Source of the DNA: Arthrobacter crystallopoietes
GTDB taxonomy: Bacteria; Actinomycetota; Actinomycetes; Actinomycetales; Micrococcaceae
Assembly (NCBI RefSeq): GCF_017603825.1
Contig: NZ_CP072014.1
Location: forward strand, 3,472,001-3,536,000
Direction of reading: 5' to 3'
Length of the DNA: 64,000 bases
Below the pieces are notes generated by a model. That model did no database searches and was not told the DNA's origin. It saw only the letters and a program-made list of their open reading frames with translations. The position numbers and the translations under genes are program-made. This document shows, in pieces, positions 46,452 to 55,380 of the stretch (position 1 is the first letter of the stretch; the number at the start of each line of letters is the position of its first letter).

Positions 46452-48518
46452 ATTATCAAAGAAAACCCACCTGCAACATCAAAGAACAGCGGATTTCGTC
46501 CGGATATTCAAGGGCTGAGAGCTCTCGCCGTCTCGTTGGTTATCGTGTATCACTTGTGGCCGGAACGGCTTACAGGAGGCTACGTAGGCGTGGACGTTTT
46601 CTTCGTCATTTCCGGCTTCCTCATTACTTCCCACCTGATTCGCAAGCCGCCGCGAAGTGGCGTGGAAATGGCTCAATTCTATGGGCGCCGGATCAGAAGG
46701 CTACTGCCTGCTTCTTTTACAGTCCTCGCTGCGACCGCAGTTGCAACCCGGCTAGTAGCCGCTCCCACGCAATGGGAAGGCATCGCGAAGGAAATCATTG
46801 CCTCCGCCCTGTACGTCCAGAACTGGGTTCTCGCTGGCAGTTCAGTGGACTATCTGGCGGAAGGAAACGATCCGACGCCAACCCAGCACTTCTGGTCACT
46901 GGCAGTAGAAGAACAGTTCTATTTGGTCTGGCCGCTCATGATCATGGCCGTTTTCTGGACTGCAGCCAGAGGACGGCTCAAGGCAGCTGTTGTGGCACGA
47001 TGCGCTATTGCCGGCGTCGTTGTTGTTTCACTCGTGATCTCGGTACTGGCAACGACGGCGGACCCAGGTGCTGCATACTTCATTACCCCTACAAGGATGT
47101 GGGAGCTCGCCGTCGGCGGCCTGATTGGTACGGTCGCCCCGTTGGCCGCCACTCGTCTAAATCCGTCGGCCAACGCGCTACTGGCCTGGGTAGGGATACT
47201 CGCAATTGTGGTGGCCGGCATTACCTACACCGATGCCACGCCCTTCCCCGGATCTGCAGCGCTTCTTCCCGTCCTAGGAACTGCTTTGGTCATCTTGGCG
47301 GGCACTGATCACGGCTTCTCCCCCAGCGGTATCTTCCGTTTGGCACCGGTGCAATGGCTGGGCGGGATTTCGTACTCCGTCTACCTTTGGCATTGGCCTC
47401 TTATTGTTTTGTTGCCCTACGTGAGCGGGGGCGAACTCGGGTGGCTGGATAAGGCCGTCATCCTGATAGGGACGTTGGTGCTGGCAGCGCTAAGCAAGAC
47501 GTTCGTCGAAGACAAATTCCGTTTCACTAAGTCAGCACAAGGTCTCATACCGACATTCAGGTTCGCGGCCGCAGGAATGGTCTTGATAACTGTCTTGGGC
47601 GGGGCGCAGCTTGCGGAGGTCAACTATCGCACGCAACAGGCACAGCAACGGTTGTTGGCCGTAGAGACGAGCGACGACCCCTGTCTCGGCGCCGCCGCTA
47701 TCGCCAAAGGGTTCGAGGTATGCGAGCCGAATCCCAGCTCCGAGCTAGTTCCAGAACCCGAATTGGCGAAGGATGACCGGTCAGATGCCTATGCCGACGG
47801 CTGCTGGTCAAACGCGCCGTTCACAGAACGGCCTATCTGTACCTATGGCAGTGGTGAGAAGCAGGTTGCTCTCGTGGGGAATTCACATGCGGGCCATTGG
47901 CTCCCCGCCCTGCAGAAACTGGCAGAACGCAATGACTGGACGATCTCAACGTTCTTGGTTTCGCGCTGCAATCCCACCGACGCGCCTCTGCAGTTGGAGA
48001 CGCGAGAACAAACCAATAACTGCCTCGCCTACGGCGACTGGGTCATGGAGCAAACCAAGGGCGACAAGTTTGATCTCGTTGTTACATCGGAGAGACAATC
48101 CGTACCTGTCGAGGGCGAGTCTTGGGAAACGACGAAAGCCCCTGCAGCCGCCGGTTACAAGTCCTATTTGTCCAGTTGGGCAGAAGCAGGCACCAATGTG
48201 GTTGTCATAAAGGATCCATTGTTTCCAGGCGGTTCGATCCCCGATTGTCTAGCGGAGAATCCCGGGAATCCGGAGGCTTGCGCCGGTACGCCCGAAGACT
48301 GGTACTGGATGGACCCACTGACCGACGCGGCGAAAGAGCTGTCCCTGCCCAACATAGAAATCGTCAACATGGACGAGTATTTCTGCGAGCACAACATTTG
48401 CCACGCAGCAATCGGATCCGTCGTCACCTTTTTCGACGGCTCCCACATCACCGCAACGTACGCCAAAACGCTTGCACCGTATCTGGGCCAGTCCCTGCAG
48501 AAGGTGCTGCGAAACTAG
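46452..48518 (+). CDS. OatA-like O-acetyltransferase (acyltransferase-3 + SGNH)
   Basis: The protein (about 688 residues) has an N-terminal acyltransferase-3 membrane domain (FRPDIQGLRALAVSLVIVYH, GGYVGVDVFFVISGFLI, FYGRRIRRLLP, HFWSLAVEEQFYLVWP; about ten segments) and an extracytoplasmic SGNH domain with Ser in VGNSHAGHW and the DGSH dyad near the C-terminus. Such proteins O-acetylate wall polymers or peptidoglycan. The start is unusual: no ATG, GTG or TTG lies between the conserved N-terminus and the preceding gene, yet a perfect AGGAGG (46442-46447) stands four bases before an in-frame ATT (46452) and seven before ATC. A TTG at 46365 or a GTG at 46335, inside the upstream gene, are the alternatives. 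Confidence 0.88.
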   Translation: MIKENPPATSKNSGFRPDIQGLRALAVSLVIVYHLWPERLTGGYVGVDVFFVISGFLITSHLIRKPPRSGVEMAQFYGRRIRRLLPASFTVLAATAVATRLVAAPTQWEGIAKEIIASALYVQNWVLAGSSVDYLAEGNDPTPTQHFWSLAVEEQFYLVWPLMIMAVFWTAARGRLKAAVVARCAIAGVVVVSLVISVLATTADPGAAYFITPTRMWELAVGGLIGTVAPLAATRLNPSANALLAWVGILAIVVAGITYTDATPFPGSAALLPVLGTALVILAGTDHGFSPSGIFRLAPVQWLGGISYSVYLWHWPLIVLLPYVSGGELGWLDKAVILIGTLVLAALSKTFVEDKFRFTKSAQGLIPTFRFAAAGMVLITVLGGAQLAEVNYRTQQAQQRLLAVETSDDPCLGAAAIAKGFEVCEPNPSSELVPEPELAKDDRSDAYADGCWSNAPFTERPICTYGSGEKQVALVGNSHAGHWLPALQKLAERNDWTISTFLVSRCNPTDAPLQLETREQTNNCLAYGDWVMEQTKGDKFDLVVTSERQSVPVEGESWETTKAPAAAGYKSYLSSWAEAGTNVVVIKDPLFPGGSIPDCLAENPGNPEACAGTPEDWYWMDPLTDAAKELSLPNIEIVNMDEYFCEHNICHAAIGSVVTFFDGSHITATYAKTLAPYLGQSLQKVLRN

Positions 48519-48535
48519 CCGGCCCCGTGGTGCCT

Positions 48536-49984
48536 CTAGCGGCGGAGGTCCAGGCTCAAGCTGCCATGAATCGTGGCGTACGGGCGTCGGTGGTCTCTCT
48601 GCGTGGGCAGATCCAGTTGCTCGCCCACGGTGACGCGCTGGAGCTTGCCCGTCATTCCTCTGCTGCTCGCCTCCGTGAAAAAGTCCACAATCGCACTCGG
48701 AAGATCGTCCAGCTGCGAATAGGGCAACTCCGCATGGAAAAGGGAAGCTTCGTTGCCCGCGCGTCGCATCGTGAAGGAACGTTCGGCCCCTGCGTCTCGA
48801 CTGCGAACCAGCAGATCAACAGTGTCCACGTCGCCATGCTCGAGGGAAACCTCCATAGCGAGACCAGAGGCGCGGAATTCCATCCCCGTTGCCCGAGCTG
48901 TCGGCTGAAGCGAGCTCTCCAGCTTGCAGTATTCCAGCATTCCGGCCACATCCCTGTTACGGATAAACTGCGTTTTCTGCTTGAATGGCGTCACCAGTTC
49001 GGCCTCAAGATCTTGAGGAATGTACCGATCAACAAAGTCCGCATGTGCTGCCATCCAGCGCTGCTGGATCTCAGACGTGAACTTCAGGAAACGTTGCGGT
49101 TCGTAGACACGCAGGCATTTCCGCCGATACAGGTCAAGGACGAGCAGTTTTGCCCGGCCCGCGTCTTTGTCGCCTTCCGTTAGGATACGGGCGATTTCCC
49201 CGACAGACCACGTGTAGCCCTCGGGGATGGTCGGCGTGCTGCTGATATTGGCGCCGTCCTCGCGGGTCCGGATGTAGTAGTAATCGTAATCGGCGAGGAT
49301 GGACGTCCGCTGCGAGAGCAGGTAGCACTGGGACATAACCATCCCATCTTCAAGCCGAACCTTGTCTTCATGGAACGTGATGCCGTTCTTGACTAGGAGT
49401 TCCCGTCGCACCATTTTCTGTGGGGAGAGGGAGCGCAGGATCTCCCGAAGGTCTACGTCTTTGACTGTCCGCTCGAACAGAGAAGCCTGTACACGGCGAC
49501 CACCGATACCGACCATCTTGGGGACAAGGACGTCCACGTCGTTTTCGCACGCATAGTCAACCATCCGCCGCAGGGCTTGGGGCCCGAGACGATCGTCGGC
49601 ATCGCAAAAAAAGACGTACTGCGCCTTGCTCGCGGCTATCCCGACGTTGCGGGGTTTCCCGGGCCAGCCGCTGTTCTCCTGATGAATTACCCTGAAGTTC
49701 GAGTTGCGCGCAGCGTAGACATCAAGAATTTCTCCGCTGAAGTCTGTTGAACCATCATCGACAGCGATAAGTTCGAACAGGGAAGCATCTAAGTCCTGAA
49801 CCTCAAGCGAGTTTAAGAGTTCAGTAAGATAAGGCATGGCGTTGTAGACCGGAACGATGACGCTTACTTTCGCGGTATCGGCGCTGCCGCTCGCACCGCT
49901 GTCGCTGGTGACATTGGCCACTTGCGCCTTCGCAGCCCCCCGGACGTCGCGCCGTATAGCAGCCCACCGCTCACGAATAGCCAT
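48536..49984 (-). CDS. GT2 glycosyltransferase (wall-polymer type), paralogue B
   Basis: This 482-residue GT-A enzyme is paralogous to that at 38568-40025: VSVIVPVYNAMPYLTELL, DDGSTDFSG, FFCDADDRLGPQALRRMVDYA, RRVQASLFER, HEDKVRLEDGMVM and the tail IHGSLSLDLRR are shared in order. The donor-binding DAD motif is intact. It converges with the OatA-like gene 17 bases away. The two copies may add different sugars to the same polymer or share one step. Confidence 0.88.
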   Translation of the reverse strand: MAIRERWAAIRRDVRGAAKAQVANVTSDSGASGSADTAKVSVIVPVYNAMPYLTELLNSLEVQDLDASLFELIAVDDGSTDFSGEILDVYAARNSNFRVIHQENSGWPGKPRNVGIAASKAQYVFFCDADDRLGPQALRRMVDYACENDVDVLVPKMVGIGGRRVQASLFERTVKDVDLREILRSLSPQKMVRRELLVKNGITFHEDKVRLEDGMVMSQCYLLSQRTSILADYDYYYIRTREDGANISSTPTIPEGYTWSVGEIARILTEGDKDAGRAKLLVLDLYRRKCLRVYEPQRFLKFTSEIQQRWMAAHADFVDRYIPQDLEAELVTPFKQKTQFIRNRDVAGMLEYCKLESSLQPTARATGMEFRASGLAMEVSLEHGDVDTVDLLVRSRDAGAERSFTMRRAGNEASLFHAELPYSQLDDLPSAIVDFFTEASSRGMTGKLQRVTVGEQLDLPTQRDHRRPYATIHGSLSLDLRR

Positions 49985-50161
49985 TCATAAACTCCGTAGT
50001 CGAACTAGTAATCATTAGATTGACTTCATGAATTCTGCCATGGATCGACGGCATTAGAGATGGTACTCCCGCTACGCCAGTAGTTTCCGTCGTGTCGATC
50101 TGATTGAACTAGTAACGTTGGCACAGTTCTGCCCACAATTTCCGAAGGACCGGCAACTCCC

Positions 50162-51199
50162 TTGAGTCAGGATCTATCGAAACCCCAAACAGCACTTTCC
50201 GTCCGCCAGACGTGGATAGACCAGGCCCGGTGGTGCGCCATCGTGCTGGTAGTAGTTGGACACGCTGTAGGTCTGCTTCGAGGTACGAGCGATCTGGCAG
50301 TTGTCATTTCCAATTTCGTCTACATGTTCCATATCCCAGTACTCGTGCTCCTTGCTGGCTGGGGTGCACGCCGGACCAACGCGGACGGCAACACGTTAGC
50401 GAAGATCTTCTGGCAATTGCTCCTGCCTTACGTCATTTTCCAGCTCATTGCATTCCTGTTTAACTTCCTCTTCGAAGACGACTCCCCCAGCTGGTCCTTC
50501 ACTTCGCAGACGTTCGGCCTTTGGTTCCTGGTTGCCCTAGCTGGGTGGCGTTTGCTGGCGCCCTGGTTCCACGGGCTGAAATACGCCGTCCCGCTAGCCG
50601 TCCTTGTCGCATTGCTGGCCGGGTTAAGCCCTAACATCGGCGGATTCCTATCGCTTTCACGCATTCTTGTCTTCCTGCCGATGTTTCTCGCCGGCCCGTG
50701 GCTTATCGACAAGATCGCCGTATGGCGTCACGACCTCCGGTACAAACTCGCGGCCGCTGCCGTGCTGCTTGTCGGAGCAAGCGCCACACTGCTGATGCGC
50801 CGCGACTTCTGGCGCACGCCATTCTTCGGAAATGCGGGTTATGAAGCCTTGAACGTCGATCCGGTAGAGGGGATGCTTTGGCGTCTGCTTGTACTTACGG
50901 TCGGAACCGCGATGGCTGCGGCGTTCATGCTCGTACTGCCAGGAAAGCCGGGTGCTCCTTCGCCTATCGGCGCTTGGGTTGCAAATGCCGGTCAAAGGAC
51001 GATGTACGCGTATCTGCTACATTTGCCGGTTATCACGGTCATAGGCTCAACCGCCGCGACCGACATATTCGCACCGAGTGCTCAAACAGCCCTCTATGTC
51101 GCAGGAGCCTTCGTCTTCTGCATCCTCGCAGTGTCCAGACTCGTCACGACGCTGGCTACTCCTTTGGTTGAACCGAGAAGGATTCTACTGCAGAGATAA
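50162..51199 (+). CDS. membrane acyltransferase-3 family protein
   Basis: This 345-residue protein has about ten membrane segments and the family's N-terminal motif RQTWIDQARWCAIVLVVVGHAVG with the catalytic-type His (VVGHA). FHIPVLVLLAGW and TMYAYLLHLPVI match fucose-4-O-acetylase-like members. Start is a TTG at 50162; AAGGA lies about 13 bases upstream, so the start is uncertain. No SGNH domain is present, unlike the OatA-like protein. It probably acetylates a wall sugar before or after export. Confidence 0.85.
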   Translation: MSQDLSKPQTALSVRQTWIDQARWCAIVLVVVGHAVGLLRGTSDLAVVISNFVYMFHIPVLVLLAGWGARRTNADGNTLAKIFWQLLLPYVIFQLIAFLFNFLFEDDSPSWSFTSQTFGLWFLVALAGWRLLAPWFHGLKYAVPLAVLVALLAGLSPNIGGFLSLSRILVFLPMFLAGPWLIDKIAVWRHDLRYKLAAAAVLLVGASATLLMRRDFWRTPFFGNAGYEALNVDPVEGMLWRLLVLTVGTAMAAAFMLVLPGKPGAPSPIGAWVANAGQRTMYAYLLHLPVITVIGSTAATDIFAPSAQTALYVAGAFVFCILAVSRLVTTLATPLVEPRRILLQR

Positions 51200-51705
51200 C
51201 CTGCCGGTGTTCGAGTGACAACGTACTGCGCCCAACTCACCGCGCTGGCACGGATGTATCTGGAGGCGCGGCGTTACGTCAGAGGTAGGTGTGAGATCCG
51301 GATCATGACGACGAAAAAACATGGGGCTGTGCAAGCTGCCGTTGTTCGATTTCGACGCGGACCAAGCAAAGGCCAACATTGCGGTCCCGGCCTCGAACCT
51401 CAGCTCCTGCTTCAGCTCGCAGCCCTCCCGAACGGCGCCATGCCAGGCCTGGGACAAGAAATGCTGGCCGCCACCGGCTCTTCGCCCATCGCCGGGACAA
51501 TCATCACAGAGCTGGCAGGGACTATCTACTGCTACCCGGTACCGCCCTCGGAGCGACCGCCGATCAACATCCTACTTGAGGCATGCTCTCGGATCACCGG
51601 AGCCAGGCCCCGTTGCTAACTTAAGCTTCAGGTTAACAGTCGTATTGGCTCATCAAGTGAACCGCCACAGTTATGCGAGGGATCCTCAGACCTGACAAAT
51701 CGGAC
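51200..51705. other. 506-base stretch with no convincing gene
   Basis: Short overlapping open frames exist on both strands (longest about 134 codons), but none has a recognisable motif, a good ribosome-binding site or consistent third-position bias. It separates two transcripts that run into it (acyltransferase from the left and tagD from the right). It may hold the remains of a deleted gene, but no source family was recognised. Confidence 0.5.
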
Positions 51706-52167
51706 TCAGCTCAGCTCTTTTACGATCTGGCTAAGACTGTCCAGAGTTCGCTTCAATTCCTCTACATGCCGTTCGTCGAAGGCGCTGAGAACTCGCTTCA
51801 TTTCTGTGGTCGAAATACCGCTCGTTCGGGGCAAGTAGACAACTTCGACTTTGTCTTCAAGCTCGTCAAACTTCCCTTTCCAATCTTCCCCGATACCAAA
51901 TATCTGGACACCGAATTTTTCGATGTCCTCCCGTTTTTGGCTCCAACGCTCCTCAGGAATCGCCATGTCCACATATTTGATGGAGCGGACAATTTCGATG
52001 CGTTGCTCGAACGGCACAATAGGCCTCTTGCCTTTGACCGCATTGAATTCGTCAGTCGAAACCCCCACGATCAAGCGGTCACCCAAGGCGCGCAACCGCT
52101 TGAGGACGTTCAAGTGACCTATATGAAATAGATCAAAAGTTCCGTAGGTCAGTACTGTCTTGGTCAC
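51706..52167 (-). CDS. tagD: glycerol-3-phosphate cytidylyltransferase
   Basis: This 153-residue enzyme makes CDP-glycerol from CTP and glycerol-3-phosphate, the donor for TagF-type enzymes. The nucleotidyl-transfer HIGH motif is at 15-18 (TYGTFDLFHIGH) and the RTSGISTT signature at 114-121; the GIGEDWKGKFD region matches B. subtilis TagD. About 20 further residues follow as in longer members. It is the firmest evidence that the locus makes a glycerol-phosphate polymer. Confidence 0.95.
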   Translation of the reverse strand: MTKTVLTYGTFDLFHIGHLNVLKRLRALGDRLIVGVSTDEFNAVKGKRPIVPFEQRIEIVRSIKYVDMAIPEERWSQKREDIEKFGVQIFGIGEDWKGKFDELEDKVEVVYLPRTSGISTTEMKRVLSAFDERHVEELKRTLDSLSQIVKELS

Positions 52168-52240
52168 GCTTGCACCTCATGTTGTCTATGACTGGGTAAT
52201 TCCGCTGATGAGTATATGGGACTATTCGTTACGATTATTC

Positions 52241-53467
52241 TCACCGCACAGGCAATGTACGAATCGCCGGTTCAGGTGCGAGGGACAAAATTCCGCTACT
52301 GACGTGCCTACGGATCAAGGGGCCGAACGGCGTCTCAATGTACCTCCAGATGGCCCATGCCACACCACAGCACACACCGAGGGCCAGCAATAAGGTTATT
52401 TCAGAGGGCAGTGCATCGTGGATGAGGTGAATGACCCACCAGCCAACGTACTCATGTATTAGGTACAGCGGATAGGTCAGCGCACCGGCGAAGCTAAGTC
52501 CTGTCCATGAGAGGCGACTCAGCTGGCTTAAGGTAGCCGCAGCGACAACGGCAAAGCAGCCGGCGACGACAAGCCAACATGCCACGGAGGGAAAGGACAA
52601 GCCCGTGATGTCTTCCATGCGCTTGAATTGACCCGTTTGGGTTTGTTGCGCGGCCAGTGCCACGTTAATCAGAATTCCAAACCAACAAACGAAATTTCTA
52701 CGGTCCTCAAGCAGCACGAACAGGAGCATCCCACCAGCGAACAGGGGCGCATAATCCGGCATGAGGATCTCGGAGAGGAGGTTATTGTCTGCCATCTCCG
52801 CTATTGCGGCCACAATCGGCCACATTATCGATACGGCCAGGACGCGCAGCTTGGTGATCCCGAGCATCATGAATAGGCCGATGAGCGCATAAAACTTCAA
52901 CTCCACCCATAACGTCCAATAGACTCCGTCCACATGATCAACCCCCAGAGGAGTCTGGAGCATCGTGAGATTGGCTAGCACTTGAGTAATGCTGAGGTCC
53001 GCGGCCTCGGGCCAGACAACAAGCAGCAAACCGCCAGTGAGCAGGACTCCTGCCCAATATCCCGGCAGCAGCCGGCCAGCTCGCGACGCGATGTAGTCTC
53101 CAATGGACCTTCCGGACGCAGACATCAAGATGACAAACCCACTAATGATGAAAAATAGCTGCACTCCCAAAGCACCAAAAGCAGCAACCGGAGCAAAATC
53201 GGGGAATACGTCCAAGACCGGGCGACCCCAATACGGATTCTCTCTGGCGGTGAAGTGATACAGGACAACGGCGAGGGCTGCAAAGATCCGCAGGCCGTCC
53301 AAAAGCCGGAATCGGGGCTTGGGCAGGGATGAAAGGTTCATGTCATCCGCGCTTTTATTATCGGATGGATGCTTCCTTCCCGCGGACGACACAGGGATCG
53401 GTGATTCGTCGAGTGCAGCAGGCCCGTCTGCTGCACTCCGTTGCTCGCCCAAGCCTTCCAACGCCAT
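52241..53467 (-). CDS. acyltransferase-3 family membrane protein
   Basis: This 408-residue protein has the motif FRLLDGLRIFAALAVVLYHF (about residue 50) and FGALGVQLFFIISGFVI, then SRAGRLLPGYW and YWTLWVELKFYALIG, with about ten membrane segments. It is of the OafA/exopolysaccharide O-acyltransferase type without an SGNH domain. The ATG at 53467 follows AGGTGG; an upstream TTG (53491) is less likely. The first 50 residues are hydrophilic. It lies upstream of tagD with a 73-base gap. Confidence 0.87.
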   Translation of the reverse strand: MALEGLGEQRSAADGPAALDESPIPVSSAGRKHPSDNKSADDMNLSSLPKPRFRLLDGLRIFAALAVVLYHFTARENPYWGRPVLDVFPDFAPVAAFGALGVQLFFIISGFVILMSASGRSIGDYIASRAGRLLPGYWAGVLLTGGLLLVVWPEAADLSITQVLANLTMLQTPLGVDHVDGVYWTLWVELKFYALIGLFMMLGITKLRVLAVSIMWPIVAAIAEMADNNLLSEILMPDYAPLFAGGMLLFVLLEDRRNFVCWFGILINVALAAQQTQTGQFKRMEDITGLSFPSVACWLVVAGCFAVVAAATLSQLSRLSWTGLSFAGALTYPLYLIHEYVGWWVIHLIHDALPSEITLLLALGVCCGVAWAIWRYIETPFGPLIRRHVSSGILSLAPEPAIRTLPVR

Positions 53468-53626
53468 GATCCACCTAACTCGGTTACTCAATACTGGGTG
53501 GCCTTACACGACGTGCCCAGCAGTTCCTCCTCCCCCAAGCCAGAATGAGTCTAAGCAGGACTTTGGCACAAATTGAAACGGAATCGTAATACGATCACGG
53601 AAAGTCGGGCCCTGCGAGTGGGACGT

Positions 53627-54559
53627 CTAGACTATGGGCCAGCGGCCCGCGACACCCATCCGGAAAATTGTGGCCCATCTTAGTTTCCGACGCTCTTCGT
53701 TCGGGCCCCACGGATTTTGCTGCCACCCGGATCGCCAACCAGCGAACCAAGGTTTGAGCTGCTCCGGTTGCCTGCGAGAGCGCGCGACCTGCACCAAGGT
53801 CCATGAGGCGACGTAAATCCAGCTAAAGGGCCAGTGGAGGTTCCTGCGTGCCAGCCAGACTCGGTTCCGTGCGTTAAGCCGGAAGAACTCCTCATGGCGC
53901 CGGGGATCGATCACCGGATGCCCGGCGCGGAGATCACCGGCATACCACGTCCGGAAACCTGTGTCCCAGACACGCCACGCGAACTCGATGCCTTCATGGG
54001 CGTACCAGAATGTCGCAGGCCAACCGTTGGTTCGGTCAAAAACCTCCCGGCGCATGACGATGGCCATCTCGACAACGGAGAATACGTTGCTGGACTTGGT
54101 ATCTTCACGTTTATTCAGACGCGGAATCCACCGCTGGGGCGCATCGGGATTGGCAGGATCTTCGATGCGCGGCTGGATCATGCCAATGTCCGGCTGGCTC
54201 CGAAAGAGCTGGGCTGCATTCCACAGGAAGTACTCGTCCGGCAGCCAGGCATCGTCGTCAAGGAAGAACAGATACTCGCCCGATACGTGCGGCACCCCCG
54301 CATTGCGCCCGGCAGGAATGCCCAGGTTCTCTTGCAAATGGAGTGACTTGAATCCCGTAGGTAATCCCTCCGGCCGCCAGCCGTTGCCAACCACCACAAC
54401 GTCCAGCGAAACGCCTTGCTGTGCCTGCAGCGAGGCGAACCCACGCTGCAGGTCATCCGGGCGAGTTCCCTGCGTCAGGATTACGACGCCGAAGGTCGGC
54501 GACGCTGTGGACTCATCTCCCGCCGTCGTTCTCTCTTGGGTGCCTTCCATTGCGCTCAC
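53627..54559 (-). CDS. GT2 glycosyltransferase (rhamnosyltransferase-like)
   Basis: This 310-residue GT-A enzyme has TFGVVILTQGTRPDDLQRG, VVGNGW, LGIPAGRNAG and the metal motif FFLDDDAWLPDEY, then a WYAHEGIEFAWRVWDTGF acceptor helix. The fold is that of rhamnosyl/galactofuranosyl transferases acting on undecaprenyl-linked glycans. Its start overlaps the upstream CDP-alcohol transferase stop by four bases, forming a coupled five-gene unit that ends here. Sugar donor unknown. Confidence 0.88.
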   Translation of the reverse strand: MSAMEGTQERTTAGDESTASPTFGVVILTQGTRPDDLQRGFASLQAQQGVSLDVVVVGNGWRPEGLPTGFKSLHLQENLGIPAGRNAGVPHVSGEYLFFLDDDAWLPDEYFLWNAAQLFRSQPDIGMIQPRIEDPANPDAPQRWIPRLNKREDTKSSNVFSVVEMAIVMRREVFDRTNGWPATFWYAHEGIEFAWRVWDTGFRTWYAGDLRAGHPVIDPRRHEEFFRLNARNRVWLARRNLHWPFSWIYVASWTLVQVARSRRQPEQLKPWFAGWRSGWQQNPWGPNEERRKLRWATIFRMGVAGRWPIV

Positions 54560-55380
54560 TTCCGCAGCCTTGGCGAGGCCATGATGGCGACGAAATGGCC
54601 TAGATTCACAAAAATCACTCCGGGTACGAGGATGTAGAGCAGCCAGCGCTCCCCCAGCACCGGCTGCGCGGCGACGAGGGACACGATCGAGGCCGCCAGG
54701 ATGAGCAGGCTCATCTCCACCGAGTGCAGCACACGGTGGAAGGGCAGGAACCGTGCCAGCCGGCGCAGGCGCCCGACGAAGCTGGCGGAAGGCACGGCCT
54801 TCGCATCCACGGTGTCCGGCAGCTTGTCCATTCCGGCCAGGGCACGGGAGGCATGGACCATCTCGTTCTGTGCCTTGTTCAGGACGATCCCCAGTGCCAG
54901 GACGGCGCCGAGGAAAAGGTGCAGGTACGCGATGCCCGGATCGGTTTGCAGCAGGTCGAGGTCACCGAGGCACCGCAGGCCCAGGGCCAACGGGATCAGG
55001 CCCTCCGTGGTGTAGTGGCCGATCTTGTCCAGGAAAATTCCCTTGGGGCTCTGGGTTCCGCGCCAGCGGGCGACTTCGCCGTCGCTGCAGTCGAAATAGA
55101 GCTGGAGCTGGGAAAAGAAGACCGCAAGCAAAGGTCCCCAGATTCCTGGGATCAGGAGGGAAGCTGAGATGGCCCAGCCGGACAGAATCATGAGGCCGGT
55201 GACGCCGTTAGCCGAGATCGGCGTGCGCACCAGCGCGCTGGTCAGATAGATCGAGATGTGGCGCAGGTACAGTTCCGCAGTCCAGTGCTCGGCGTTCTTG
55301 CGGCTGCGCACCTCCGGAGGCTGGGCGACTGCGCGCAACTGCTCCAGGGTGGGTCGGGCGGGACGCTCGGTGCGGGTCAT
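54556..55380 (-). CDS. CDP-alcohol phosphotransferase family membrane protein
   Basis: This 274-residue protein has about six membrane segments and the CDP-OH-P signature: Asp97, Asp100-Gly101, Ala104-Arg105, Gly114, Asp118. The eighth conserved position, normally the Asp that acts as base, is His122 (DKIGHY). The enzyme class joins a CDP-activated alcohol to an acceptor, for example in phospholipid or polymer primer synthesis. Position within the wall-polymer operon suggests that it uses CDP-glycerol or a related donor. ATGA overlaps on both sides show tight coupling. The His substitution may define a subfamily or change chemistry. Confidence 0.86.
   Translation of the reverse strand: MTRTERPARPTLEQLRAVAQPPEVRSRKNAEHWTAELYLRHISIYLTSALVRTPISANGVTGLMILSGWAISASLLIPGIWGPLLAVFFSQLQLYFDCSDGEVARWRGTQSPKGIFLDKIGHYTTEGLIPLALGLRCLGDLDLLQTDPGIAYLHLFLGAVLALGIVLNKAQNEMVHASRALAGMDKLPDTVDAKAVPSASFVGRLRRLARFLPFHRVLHSVEMSLLILAASIVSLVAAQPVLGERWLLYILVPGVIFVNLGHFVAIMASPRLRK

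Noticed and set aside
48122-49183. 353-codon plus-strand open frame over the OatA end and GT2 paralogue B
   Set aside because: It crosses two real convergent genes and shows no homology-like motif.
51215-51619. 134-codon open frame in the 51.2-51.7 kb gap
   Set aside because: No motif, weak start context, and equal-length frames in other phases; kept as gene-free.
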